DNA of 64,000 nucleotides from Deinococcus deserti VCD115. Its GTDB lineage: Bacteria > Deinococcota > Deinococci > Deinococcales > Deinococcaceae. Of the stretch, positions 23,184 through 33,292 are shown piece after piece (position 1 is the first letter of the stretch; every line of letters starts with the position of its first letter). Made by a program: the position numbers and the translations under genes. The notes beneath the pieces were generated by a model that saw only the letters and a list, made by a program, of their open reading frames with translations, was not told the DNA's origin and ran no database searches. The stretch covers positions 1-64,000 of the forward strand of contig NC_012529.1 of the NCBI RefSeq assembly GCF_000020685.1, written 5' to 3'.

Positions 23184-24464
23184 ATGTTTCAACCCGACCG
23201 TGAATCTCTGCCTGTTTCCGACCTGCGCGCCCTGCAACTGCAGCAGCTGCAAAGCATGGTGGCTCGTCAGTACGAGCACGTTCCCGCCTACCGCACCAAA
23301 TTCAATGAGGCTGGCGTCGTACCAGGTGACCTGAAAACGCTGGGCGACCTGCAACACTTTCCGTTTACCCGCAAGGCCGACCTGCGCGATCACTACCCGC
23401 TGGGCCTGAGCGCGGTGCCCCGCACTGACCTGCGCCGGATTCATGCCAGCAGCGGCACCAGCGGCAAACCCACGGTCGTTGCCTACGACGAGCACGACGT
23501 GAATGTCTTCGAGGAGGTGGTCGCGCGCAGTTTGTACGCTGCCGGTGCGCGCCCCGGGATGGTGTTTCACAACGCCTACGGCTACGGGCTGTTTACCGGT
23601 GGACTAGGGACCCACGGGGGCGCCCGGCGCCTGGGACTGTGCACCGTGCCCGTGTCGGGCGGCGGCACCGAGCGGCAGGTCAGCCTGATTCTGGATCTTC
23701 AGCCCGAGGTCATCGCCTGCACGCCCAGCTACGCCCTGGTGCTGGCCGACGCTCTGGCCCGCCAGGGCCTGGGGCCGGACGACATCAGCCTGCGCTACGC
23801 CGTTCTGGGGGCCGAACCCTGGGCAGAAAAGACGCGACAGGAGGTTCAGACACGTCTGGGGGTGCGGGCCACCAACATCTATGGTCTGTCCGAGATCATC
23901 GGACCTGGAGTCAGCAACGAGGACGCTTCTGAGCAGCACGGCAGCTACGTGTGGGAGGACCATTTCTATCCCGAGATCGTGGATCCGGAGACCGGCGCGG
24001 TGCTGCCCGACGGCGAGTGGGGGGTCCTGGTCCTGAGCAGCATGAGCCGCAGCGCGATGCCCATTCTGCGCTACTGGACCGGGGACATCACCCGCCTGAT
24101 TCCAGAACAGGGCGTCACCGGGCGCACCATGCGCCGGATGGACCTGATCCGGGGCCGCAGCGACGATCTGATTATCCTGCGCGGGGTCAATGTGTATCCC
24201 ACTCAACTCGAAGCGGTGTTGGCCAGCCTGGGCCAGACGAGCCCGCACTACCATGTCACGGTGTCGCGCAGCGGCCTGATGGACGAACTGCACCTGCAAG
24301 TTGAGTCCAGTGACGATTCGCCGTCACTGCAGCAGGAAATAGTGCGACTGGTCAAGGTTCAGGTGGGGGTCAGCATCTCCTGCGAGCTGTGCGCTCCTGG
24401 CAGCCTGCCGAGAAGCGAAGGTGGCAAGCTGCGCCGCGTGACGGATCTGCGCGAGAAGCGGTGA
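23184..24464 (+). CDS. paaK: Phenylacetate-CoA ligase
   Basis: This 426-aa adenylating enzyme would form phenylacetyl-CoA, or the CoA ester of a related aromatic acid, from acid, ATP and CoA. Motifs are the P-loop HASSGTSGKPTVVAY, the aromatic-pocket region YGLSEIIGPGVS, the ATP motif YWTGDITRLIP and the hinge RGRSDDLIILRGVNVYP. GGAGG lies ten bases before the ATG. The rest of the paa ring-hydroxylation pathway is not in this window. The adjacent liv-type importer suggests a transport-plus-activation pair. Confidence 0.92.
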   Translation: MFQPDRESLPVSDLRALQLQQLQSMVARQYEHVPAYRTKFNEAGVVPGDLKTLGDLQHFPFTRKADLRDHYPLGLSAVPRTDLRRIHASSGTSGKPTVVAYDEHDVNVFEEVVARSLYAAGARPGMVFHNAYGYGLFTGGLGTHGGARRLGLCTVPVSGGGTERQVSLILDLQPEVIACTPSYALVLADALARQGLGPDDISLRYAVLGAEPWAEKTRQEVQTRLGVRATNIYGLSEIIGPGVSNEDASEQHGSYVWEDHFYPEIVDPETGAVLPDGEWGVLVLSSMSRSAMPILRYWTGDITRLIPEQGVTGRTMRRMDLIRGRSDDLIILRGVNVYPTQLEAVLASLGQTSPHYHVTVSRSGLMDELHLQVESSDDSPSLQQEIVRLVKVQVGVSISCELCAPGSLPRSEGGKLRRVTDLREKR

Positions 24465-24525
24465 GTTCGAGTTAATGAGGCCTTTTCTATAGACCGCAGC
24501 TCTGCCGGGGCAGTATGACTGGGTC

Positions 24526-25137
24526 ATGACCACTGGAGCTGCGGGGCAAACACTGACCGATGTGCTTGGTGCTGAAAGCGATCCGGTCTACCGGGCGGGG
24601 CAGACCCTGACCGTGCTGGAAAGCTGGCAGTTGCGCCTGCCCAGGCTGCGGATCATGGTGGTCGGAGGGCTGACCCCGCGGGTCCTCGCTCTGGTCGGCA
24701 CCTCTGTACGCTCGACCGGCAGCGCTATCTCCACGTCATCCGACGTTCGGCATGTGCTGCATCTGAAATCCCTGATGCAGCGCGAGTTGGGGGCGGAGCC
24801 GCTGGATATCGCCGGTTATGCCCACACGGATCAGTTGTTCGAAATCCGTCCCTCAGCAGTCGCGGACCTGCGCCGTGCCACCTGGGCCCTGGCCGAAGCT
24901 GCTGACGATGTGGTTGAAGCTTTCAGTGCGCTTCAGGGGTCGCGGGGCGCGTTGGGAGTCTTGACCCGGCCACGCCTGCGCGCGCGGGTGGCCGATGCTC
25001 AGGCCCGCTGGGCCCGTGAATGCGAGGCGCTGGTGCGGGTCGGCGGCCAGGTGCCCCTGTCGCCGGTCAATGCACTTCCGGTCGGCGCCACCCGGATGGC
25101 GGCGGTATGGGACGAACAAAAACGCGTGGTCAGCTGA
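24526..25137 (+). CDS. Hypothetical protein, 203 aa
   Basis: I do not recognise this protein. It is largely helical and soluble. The segment RLPRLRIMVVGGLTPRVLALVG near residues 37-58 is hydrophobic but contains Arg. The codon pattern (GC-rich third positions) looks like that of real neighbours. The ATG at 24526 has no clear ribosome-binding site. Position 24514 begins TATGACT, close to a -10 box. Gene order gives no clue to function. Confidence 0.55.
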   Translation: MTTGAAGQTLTDVLGAESDPVYRAGQTLTVLESWQLRLPRLRIMVVGGLTPRVLALVGTSVRSTGSAISTSSDVRHVLHLKSLMQRELGAEPLDIAGYAHTDQLFEIRPSAVADLRRATWALAEAADDVVEAFSALQGSRGALGVLTRPRLRARVADAQARWARECEALVRVGGQVPLSPVNALPVGATRMAAVWDEQKRVVS

Positions 25138-25176
25138 GTCTCCTGCTTTCTCCGGGCAACATTCATGCCCACGGCG

Positions 25177-25182
25177 TACAGT
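25177..25182 (+). promoter_or_regulatory. -10 box of a leaderless gene
   Basis: TACAGT fits TANNNT and ends 6 bases before the ATG at 25189, the spacing seen at other leaderless genes here. It supports 25189 rather than 25165 as the start of the next gene. Confidence 0.5.
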
Positions 25183-25188
25183 AACGGC

Positions 25189-25692
25189 ATGAACGACTCC
25201 TCCCCGCCAGAGACAGGCCCCTCCCTGCTGGATCTGCTGATCGACTGGCAGGAAGGGACCGGCGACCGTCACCACCTGATTCAGCGTCTCACTCAGCTGG
25301 GCCCAGAACAGGGGGCCGAGGTTCAGAAGCTGATTCAGGCTGTTCAAAGCAGCCTTGCGCCCACACCCAGACACGCCGCAGCACCACCCACGCCAGCACA
25401 GTGGCGTACCGAACTGATGGCGTGCCGGGCTCGTGTCTGGCCTGCGCCGGACCCAGCTGGCCTGCTGGTGGGCCCGGAAGTGATGATTCTGACCGATGGC
25501 CATGCGGGCACCATTTTGCGTGATCATGGGGCCCGGACCCTGCCCAGTAGTGTGGCCGCTTCACTGATGCTGCTCTGTCAGACCATCATCATGGCGCAGC
25601 ACGCCGTGGATGCCCAGGAACTTGGTCAGCTTCAACAGCAGCGGATCACGGCCAATTCCACCTCGCTTTCGGATATCGAGCCGGTGCAGTAA
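25189..25692 (+). CDS. Hypothetical protein, 167 aa
   Basis: Unknown soluble protein. Residues 8-45 (SLLDLLIDWQEGTGDRHHLI) look like an amphipathic helix pair, followed by a Pro/Ala linker around residues 60-72. A second domain contains VGPEVMILTDGHAGTILRDH. The start is set by the -10 box at 25177, which would make the mRNA leaderless. It ends 24 bases before the end of the convergent nucleotidyltransferase gene. Confidence 0.55.
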   Translation: MNDSSPPETGPSLLDLLIDWQEGTGDRHHLIQRLTQLGPEQGAEVQKLIQAVQSSLAPTPRHAAAPPTPAQWRTELMACRARVWPAPDPAGLLVGPEVMILTDGHAGTILRDHGARTLPSSVAASLMLLCQTIIMAQHAVDAQELGQLQQQRITANSTSLSDIEPVQ

Positions 25693-25716
25693 GCGGCGGT
25701 CCGCTCGAAGTGAGGC

Positions 25717-26775
25717 TCAGGCCAGCTCGACCACGCTCGCGTCGCTGATGGTGAGCTTGAGGGCGCGTGGCCGGCGGTGGCCACCGCACACCTGAGCCTT
25801 CACGCCGATCAGGCAGTCCTGCAGACGGATATCCACCTTTTCGATCAGGGCTCCGGCATCGATCGAGCTGTACTCGATTTCGGCCTGACGAACCACACTG
25901 TCCGCACCGACACTGGTAAAGGGGCCGATGTAGGCGTCTTCGACCCACACGTTTTCTCCCAGCATCACCGGTCCGACGATCTTGGAGCGCAGCACGGTCG
26001 CGCTCGCTGGAATAATGACGCGGCCCGTGATCTGTGAGTCCTCGACGGCGCCCTGCACATCAGGTTCAATCTTTTCGAGGAGCAGCCGGTTGGCGTCAAG
26101 CAGGTCTTCCGGCCGGCCCGTATCCTTCCACCAGCCTTCGACCCGCCGCCCCAGCACCGTGGCGCCGCGTTCGATCAGACCCTGAATGCCGTCGGTGATT
26201 TCATACTCGCCGCGTGCTGAAGGAGGCATACCCTCCAGTACGTCGAAAATTGCTGGGGTAAAGCAGTACAGACCAGCCACGGCCAGGTTGCTGGGAGGAT
26301 TTTTCGGTTTCTCCACCAGACGGATGATCTGTTCGCCGTCCAGTTCTGCCACACCGAAGGCAGTGGGATTGTCGACCTCAACCAGGGCGATCAGTGCTTC
26401 GGGCTTGTCCTGCTGGAACTGCTCAACAAACGGCGCAGCACCATGCTCGAACAGATTGTCACCCAGATACACGCAGAAATCATCCTGTCCTACCCAGCTG
26501 CGGGCGGTGAGTACGGCGTGCCCAAGGCCCAGTTGCTCGTGCTGGTTGATCAGGGTGACCTGCACATCCAGGATCCCGTCCAGGGCGTGTTGGATTTCTT
26601 CGCGGGTAATGTCGGAGACCACCACGCCGATGTCACGAATTCCGGCCTCGGTCAGGGTTTTAATGGCCAGGCGGATAATCGGTTGACCCGCCACAGGAAG
26701 TACAGGTTTAGGACGCGTGAATGTCAGTGGGCGCAGTCGGGTGCCCAGACCTGCGGCAGGAATAATGGCTTTCAT
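25717..26775 (-). CDS. Sugar-1-phosphate nucleotidyltransferase (RmlA-long type)
   Basis: This 352-aa protein begins with the nucleotidyltransferase signature [18 protein letters not shown] and carries the metal-binding Asp in [12 protein letters not shown] and the sugar-binding segment [21 protein letters not shown]. The C-terminal 110 residues (from about 245) form a left-handed beta-helix with repeats such as [11 protein letters not shown] and [19 protein letters not shown]. This matches the long glucose-1-phosphate thymidylyltransferase group. It would make dTDP-glucose or a similar donor. The start is ATG 26775. It stands alone. Confidence 0.88.
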   Translation of the reverse strand: MKAIIPAAGLGTRLRPLTFTRPKPVLPVAGQPIIRLAIKTLTEAGIRDIGVVVSDITREEIQHALDGILDVQVTLINQHEQLGLGHAVLTARSWVGQDDFCVYLGDNLFEHGAAPFVEQFQQDKPEALIALVEVDNPTAFGVAELDGEQIIRLVEKPKNPPSNLAVAGLYCFTPAIFDVLEGMPPSARGEYEITDGIQGLIERGATVLGRRVEGWWKDTGRPEDLLDANRLLLEKIEPDVQGAVEDSQITGRVIIPASATVLRSKIVGPVMLGENVWVEDAYIGPFTSVGADSVVRQAEIEYSSIDAGALIEKVDIRLQDCLIGVKAQVCGGHRRPRALKLTISDASVVELA

Positions 26776-26916
26776 TGCTGGGCATTTTAGTGCGTAGGTC
26801 ACGATTGCTTCGGCAAGGAAATATTTATGTTGGCCTGAGGTTTGCTCACAAGGACGGTCTGGAGCAACTGTTACTCATGCGTAGCTTTCTGAACTCGAGG
26901 CGCATCACTGATCTTC

Positions 26917-28488
26917 TCAGGCCAGGACATATCCTTGAGCCAGCGTCGTGTAAGCCTGAATCTGTCCAGCCTGCCACTCCGCATCCTGGCCCAGCTCCTC
27001 GGCCAGGAGAGCTGCTACACGCGGCGCCGCCTCGATGCTGGCCTGGGCGTCCAGCAGCAGCGCACGCAGACGGCGCGCCAGCACATCCTCGACGGTGCGC
27101 GCCTGCTCATGCCGGACAGCCCATTGGACTTCAGCCTCCGTATAGGGAAGGCTTGGATGAAGGGCCGCCTGCGCGCCGGGCAGCGCCTGAATCCGGCTGG
27201 CGTCCGTGCCGTACACCTTCCAGTGACTGTCAGGCACCTGGCTCTCCGGAGATTCACGGAATGCACCATGAAGTTTCAGGGCCTGCGTCAGGCTGAGACG
27301 CTGGGGCAGACCCGCAAGCTCAGCGGCGCGGTTGACGGTGTCTTCGCCCATGCGGCGGTAGGTGGTCCATTTTCCGCCGGTCAGGGTGATCAGTCCGCCA
27401 CCGCTGATCCGGATCACATGGTCACGCGACAGGGCCTTGGTATCGGTGCCGCCGGCAGCTTTGACCAGCGGGCGAAGACCAGCGAACACGCTGCGGACAT
27501 CGGCGCGGGTGGGTGCGGGATCCATGTATTGAGCTGCTGTACGCAGAATAAAGTCAACTTCCTGCGGCAGGGCGCGCGGCTCGTGGCTGGTCTGCGGGAC
27601 CGGAGTGTCGGTGGTGCCGATCACCACATGATCGTGCCAGGGAACCGCGAACAGCACGCGCCCGTCATCGGTGCGGGGAACCATGATGGCGGTGTCCGCG
27701 GGCAGGAATCGCCGGTCGACCACCACATGAACACCCTGGCTGGGTGAGAGCATCGGTTCGACGAGAGGGTCCTCCATCCGGCGGATATCGTCAACGAACA
27801 CGCCAGTGGCATTTACGACGGCGCGGGCGCGGACCTCGTGGTCCTGGCCGGTCTCGGTATCGCGGAACCGGGCCCCCGTGACCCTGCCGCTGTCGTGAAT
27901 CAACCCGGTCACGGGCGCATGGTTCAGCGCGACTCCGCCAAAATTCTGGAACGTCCGCAACAGGGTAACGGCCATGCGGGCATCGTCAAACTGGCCGTCG
28001 AAATACAGGATGCCGCCCTTCAGCGCTGTTTTCTGAAGGGTGGGAATGCGGCGCAAGGCTTCGGCAGCACTGACAAAGCGGCTGCTGCCCAGCCCGAGTG
28101 AGCCGGCCAGCAGGTCGTACATCTTCAACCCAACGCCATAAAACGGCGCTGACCACCACCGGTAGGCGGCCACAACAAAACCCTGATCCCGCACAAGGTG
28201 TGGGGCGTTTCGGCGCATCAGCCCCCGCTCATGCAGGGCCTCACGGACCAGCGAGACGTTGCCCTGAGCCAGGTAGCGCACGCCGCCGTGAACGAGCTTG
28301 GTGCTGCGGCTGCTGGTGCCTTTGGCGTAGTCGTGGGCTTCGAGCAGCAGCGTGCGGTAACCACGGCTCGCTGCGTCCAGAGCAGTGCCCAGTCCGGAGG
28401 CTCCCCCACCAATAACCAGCAGGTCCCAGGTGTGGGGCTGAGTAGCGTCGCGCAGGCTCTCTGATCGGGGGTCGGCAGGTTTGGTCAT
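26917..28488 (-). CDS. glpD: Aerobic glycerol-3-phosphate dehydrogenase
   Basis: This 523-aa FAD enzyme would oxidise glycerol-3-phosphate to dihydroxyacetone phosphate at the membrane and pass electrons to the quinone pool. The FAD motif GGGASGLGTALDAASRGYRT (residues about 27-46) and the family run SSRSTKLVHGGVRYL are clear. The C-terminal domain is present. AAAGGA precedes the ATG. It lies 153 bases downstream of glpK with its own operator pair, so it can be transcribed separately. Confidence 0.94.
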   Translation of the reverse strand: MTKPADPRSESLRDATQPHTWDLLVIGGGASGLGTALDAASRGYRTLLLEAHDYAKGTSSRSTKLVHGGVRYLAQGNVSLVREALHERGLMRRNAPHLVRDQGFVVAAYRWWSAPFYGVGLKMYDLLAGSLGLGSSRFVSAAEALRRIPTLQKTALKGGILYFDGQFDDARMAVTLLRTFQNFGGVALNHAPVTGLIHDSGRVTGARFRDTETGQDHEVRARAVVNATGVFVDDIRRMEDPLVEPMLSPSQGVHVVVDRRFLPADTAIMVPRTDDGRVLFAVPWHDHVVIGTTDTPVPQTSHEPRALPQEVDFILRTAAQYMDPAPTRADVRSVFAGLRPLVKAAGGTDTKALSRDHVIRISGGGLITLTGGKWTTYRRMGEDTVNRAAELAGLPQRLSLTQALKLHGAFRESPESQVPDSHWKVYGTDASRIQALPGAQAALHPSLPYTEAEVQWAVRHEQARTVEDVLARRLRALLLDAQASIEAAPRVAALLAEELGQDAEWQAGQIQAYTTLAQGYVLA

Positions 28489-28528
28489 GAATGGTCCTTT
28501 CTGGTTGAGGAATCTACAGGTCGCTTTC

Positions 28529-28563
28529 GGAACGTATGTTCAATCATTCTGAACAAATGTTCA
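28529..28563. promoter_or_regulatory. Paired operators upstream of glpD
   Basis: TGAACAAATGTTCA (28550-28563) is a perfect inverted repeat of the form TGAACA-NN-TGTTCA. GGAACGTATGTTCA (28529-28542) is a second copy matching it at 10 of the 12 fixed positions. Their centres are 21 bp apart, two helical turns. The same motif and spacing occur upstream of glpF, which points to the SorC-type regulator at 31223 as the ligand. Confidence 0.75.
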
Positions 28564-28598
28564 AGCAGGGAATACAAGGGGCAAGCCTCATAAAGATG

Positions 28599-28628
28599 AA
28601 GTCCGGTCCGAGAAAGCAGACCGGACTT
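28599..28628 (-). terminator. Hairpin after glpK
   Basis: AAGTCCGGTC (28599-28608) and GACCGGACTT (28619-28628) pair perfectly with a 10-base loop, just past the glpK stop. There is only a weak T-rich stretch downstream on the minus strand, so it may attenuate rather than stop transcription into glpD. Confidence 0.6.
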
Positions 28629-28641
28629 GCACCTCTCAGGT

Positions 28642-30141
<1,500 letters not shown>

Positions 30142-30168
30142 GTAAAGCCTCCTGTCGGTAGGTAGATC

Positions 30169-30999
30169 TCAGGACTGATGCTCGAGGTTGTAGGCCGGAT
30201 CGGCACCTTGAACGCCATGTGCGGTGGCTCCGGCGCGCAGCAGGGGTTTGCCGATGAACGTGTCGTAAATCAGCGCGCCCAGCAGTCCACCCACGAGCGG
30301 CCCGATCACGGGGATCAGCCACACACCGTTCTGGAATCCGGTGTTTTGAAAGCCTGCGATCAGCGCAAACAGTCTCGGTCCAAGGTCCCGGGCAGGGTTG
30401 ATGGCGTAGCCGTGCATGCCGCCGAAGCTTATTCCGATGGCCATGACCACGAACGCGACGGCCAGCGGACCCCAGGCCGCCCCGGCCGGATTGTTGAGCT
30501 TGTCGCCGATCGCCAGGATCAGCCCCATCAGCAGGGCAGTCCCCACGACCTGATCGATAAACCCAGGCCAGAATCCGGGAACGGCCGGGAAAGTGCTGAA
30601 GATTCCGGCAGTGTTCGCCAGGGACGGATCCACGCCCAGCCATTTGGCGTGGTACACCGCAAACACCAGAGCAGCACCCAGAAACGCGCCCACAAACTGT
30701 CCGGCGATGTAGTGCGCGACCTTACTCCAGGGAAAGCGTCCGGTGGCAGCCAGCGCGATGGTGACGGCCGGGTTCAGGTGTGCCCCACTGATGGTGCCGG
30801 CGATAAAGATGCCCATCAGGACCGCGAAACCCCACCCGAGGGTGATGTTGGTATAGCCGCCGTTGACAATCTGGCCGGGAATAGCCGGATTGTTGCTGGC
30901 AAACAGTACGACCATGGCGACTACGCCACAGCCGAACAGGATCAGGACCATGGTGCCGAGCAGCTCAGCCATAAATTCCTGCGCTTTCGTAAATGTCAT
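30169..30999 (-). CDS. glpF: Glycerol facilitator (aquaglyceroporin)
   Basis: This 276-aa membrane channel of the MIP family would let glycerol diffuse in. Both pore motifs are present, SGAHLNPAVTIAL (first NPA) and YAINPARDLGPRLF (second NPA), with six hydrophobic segments. GGGGGAAG lies just before the ATG at 30999. It is the first gene of glpF-glpK, with its promoter and operators at 31111-31159. Confidence 0.95.
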   Translation of the reverse strand: MTFTKAQEFMAELLGTMVLILFGCGVVAMVVLFASNNPAIPGQIVNGGYTNITLGWGFAVLMGIFIAGTISGAHLNPAVTIALAATGRFPWSKVAHYIAGQFVGAFLGAALVFAVYHAKWLGVDPSLANTAGIFSTFPAVPGFWPGFIDQVVGTALLMGLILAIGDKLNNPAGAAWGPLAVAFVVMAIGISFGGMHGYAINPARDLGPRLFALIAGFQNTGFQNGVWLIPVIGPLVGGLLGALIYDTFIGKPLLRAGATAHGVQGADPAYNLEHQS

Positions 31000-31110
31000 G
31001 CTTCCCCCTTGGGCACCGTGCAGGCACTACGAGGCGATGTCTCTTCCGCAGGTGCAGAAGGGCTCAGGTCGCGGGCGCAGGCCGCAGGGCCAGAATTGTA
31101 GGTAAGCTCA

Positions 31111-31159
31111 TCATTACTGCTCTATGAACATATGTCAAGTAGAAGTGAACAGGTGTTCA
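31111..31159 (-). promoter_or_regulatory. glpF promoter with two operator copies
   Basis: On the minus strand a -35 TTGACA (31133-31138) and a -10 TAATGA (31111-31116) are 16 bases apart. TGAACAGGTGTTCA (31146-31159) is a perfect operator. A degenerate copy begins TGAACA at 31125 and overlaps the -35 box. The centres are 21 bp apart, as at glpD. A repressor here would cover the glpF promoter. Confidence 0.7.
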
Positions 31160-31222
31160 AAGATGGGGGAGTGGAGGGCTGTCCTCGTAACGTGCGTGCG
31201 GTCCTCCGTTTATGCTGATCTT

Positions 31223-32176
31223 GTGACTGACGATTCCGGGGCCCTGGCCGTGCAGATTGCCCGGCTGTATTACCACCAGGGCCTGACGACCGACGCCATC
31301 GCCCGGGAGCTGGGGCTGTCGCGGCCCAAGGTCAGCCGTCTGTTGACCCTGGCGAGGCGTACCGGGCTGGTCGAAATCCGTATCCACGATCCCCAGGCAC
31401 AGCCACAGAGTCTCGAAGCGCAGTTGCGCTCGGCGTATCCAGGGCTGACCCCGCACGTGGTAGGTGTGCCCCCCGGGAGCAGTGAAGCGGTATGGCTCGA
31501 CCGGGTGGCCGTTGCCAGCGCCCGGCTGCTCGATACTTTGTTGCGGCCACAGCAGGTGGTTGGACTCGCCTGGGGAAACACCCTGGACGCGGTGTCGCGC
31601 ATGCTGACGCCGCGCCATGTGGCCGATCTACAGTTCGTTCAGCTCAACGGCAGCGCCCACGCACGGGATTTTATGAGCGGTTTCGTCACGGATACCATCA
31701 CGCGCTTTGCCCAGAATTACAGCGCCCGTGCCCACCTGTTCCCGGTGCCCACCTTTTTCGATGACCCGGCCACAAAAACGGCCATGTGGCGCGAACGCAG
31801 TGTCCGGCACGTGGTGGAACTGCAGGAGCGCGCCGACGTCCTGCTGTACTCGGTAGGTACGCTCGACCCAGGCTCACCCAGCCACGTGCACGTAGGGGGG
31901 TATCTGGATCCCGAAGACCAGCAGACCCTGCTGACGCAGGGGGTCGTTGGCGACATCGCTACCGTGTTCTACCGTGGCGACGGAAGTTTCGCTGATATTC
32001 CGATCAACGCGCGGGCCAGCGGGCCGGACCTGACCTTGACCACCCGTGTGACGCACGCCGTTTGCATCGTCAGCGGTCTGGCCAAGGTGGACGCTCTGCG
32101 TGGCGCGCTCAACGGCGGCCTGATGAATACCCTGATCGTGGACGAAATAACTGCCCGCACTCTGCTGCACGGTTAA
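31223..32176 (+). CDS. SorC-family sugar-binding transcriptional regulator, probable regulator of glp genes
   Basis: This 317-aa protein has an N-terminal helix-turn-helix (TTDAIARELGLSRPKVSRLL, about residues 20-39) and a C-terminal effector domain of the SorC/DeoR-Bsub type, with GLAWGNTLDAVSRML and the end segment VSGLAKVDALRGALNGG. Members usually sense a phosphorylated sugar. Glycerol-3-phosphate would be the logical effector by context. The start is GTG 31223, because TATGCT ends 6 bases earlier and gives a leaderless mRNA. A frame open to 31124 runs through the operators and is not used. Confidence 0.82.
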   Translation: MTDDSGALAVQIARLYYHQGLTTDAIARELGLSRPKVSRLLTLARRTGLVEIRIHDPQAQPQSLEAQLRSAYPGLTPHVVGVPPGSSEAVWLDRVAVASARLLDTLLRPQQVVGLAWGNTLDAVSRMLTPRHVADLQFVQLNGSAHARDFMSGFVTDTITRFAQNYSARAHLFPVPTFFDDPATKTAMWRERSVRHVVELQERADVLLYSVGTLDPGSPSHVHVGGYLDPEDQQTLLTQGVVGDIATVFYRGDGSFADIPINARASGPDLTLTTRVTHAVCIVSGLAKVDALRGALNGGLMNTLIVDEITARTLLHG

Positions 32177-32236
32177 GCACGAAGTCCAGGCACTGCAACT
32201 GGCCCTTGGGAGAGGGGCAGTTGTGTGGGCTGGCTC

Positions 32237-33124
32237 TCAGGATGTCCACAGCCGCGCCGCGTAACGGGCCGCGGCTTCTGCGTGGTTTCGCTGTTGGACA
32301 TTTACGCCGGGGAGAGCGCGGGTCAGCGCCGCTGGGAACAGTGGGCTGACCCGCAGGGCCCCTCCGGTGGCGGTCACCGGCAGGGGACCCACCTGCGTGC
32401 GGAGTCGTACCGCAAGTTCTGCCAGGGACGACGCGGCGTCTTCAAGTATGTGGGTAGCGTCCGGGTCCCCGGCGTCAGCAGCCCGGCCCACTGCCGGGGC
32501 AAGACGCGCCAGGGCCGCAGCGCCGGGTGACCCATAGGCGAAGCTCCGCAGCGTCTCCCAGTCCAGCCCCCCGGTGACGGCCGCCACTTCGCGCGCCAGC
32601 AGCGAGTCAGGCATCTGTCCGAGATCCAGCTGTGTGGTCAGGTGCCGCATCGCTGCGCGCCCCAGGCTGAAGCCGCCTCCGTCGTCCCCGAGCCGGTAGC
32701 CCCGGCCCCCGGCCCTGACGGTCTCGCCGTTCGCCGCGACATGGTAGGCGATGCTGCCTGTTCCTGCGTAAAGAAGGATGCCGGTTCCGGGCGCCAGGTG
32801 GGCGCGGTAGGCCAGATCAAGGTCTCCCTCGACATCCACCTGCCCAGCCGGAACGTTCAGAACTTCTGCCAGAGCGGCCTGCAGGTGCCGTGCTGCGTCG
32901 GTGTGGGCAGTGACGCCCGGAATCCCGGCCTGGACTGCGTCGGGGCGTCCAGGCAGGGCGGTGGCCAGCGCCTGGAGGCTTTCGGCGCCAGCCGGAGTTC
33001 CCAGCAGCAGCGCTGTGAAGGCTGGCGAGGTTCCTGTCGCCACCACCTGGGAGCCGCGGACCAGTGCCCAGCCGGTCGCGGTGCCACCGGCGTCCACACC
33101 CAGAAGCAGCGGCGAACGGGTCAT
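32237..33124 (-). CDS. BadF/BadG-type kinase, probable N-acetylglucosamine/N-acetylmuramate kinase
   Basis: This 295-aa protein has the ASKHA ATPase fold: phosphate-1 GVDAGGTATGWALV (residues 9-22), phosphate-2 LLYAGTGSIAYHVA and the segment GGRGYRLGDDGGGFSLGR. That pattern is shared by eukaryote-like GlcNAc kinases and the MurNAc kinase MurK. Placed beside a GHL10 lipoprotein and muropeptide-type transport genes, and near anmK and murQ, it most likely phosphorylates amino sugars released from peptidoglycan. The exact sugar is not shown by sequence. Confidence 0.78.
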   Translation of the reverse strand: MTRSPLLLGVDAGGTATGWALVRGSQVVATGTSPAFTALLLGTPAGAESLQALATALPGRPDAVQAGIPGVTAHTDAARHLQAALAEVLNVPAGQVDVEGDLDLAYRAHLAPGTGILLYAGTGSIAYHVAANGETVRAGGRGYRLGDDGGGFSLGRAAMRHLTTQLDLGQMPDSLLAREVAAVTGGLDWETLRSFAYGSPGAAALARLAPAVGRAADAGDPDATHILEDAASSLAELAVRLRTQVGPLPVTATGGALRVSPLFPAALTRALPGVNVQQRNHAEAAARYAARLWTS

Positions 33125-33232
33125 GCGTGAACCTGCGTGATCATCAGGCTGAGTCTAACGCTCCCCGCTCCTGTTGCGACATTCAGGCGGGAAAAGGCTG
33201 GGGGCGCTTCGCTTGTCGCTTCGTCCGGCGAC

Positions 33233-33281
33233 AGCAGAGAGGCAGGCCTTACGGGCCTGCCTCTCTGCTGCGTTTTTCTTT
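33233..33281. terminator. 16-bp perfect hairpin with T-run
   Basis: Arms 33233-33248 and 33254-33269 pair over 16 bp with a 5-base loop. On the plus strand a T-rich run follows at 33272-33281. On the minus strand it lies just past the stop of the GHL10 gene. It separates that gene from the kinase gene. Confidence 0.8.
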
Positions 33282-33292
33282 TCCTGCTGATC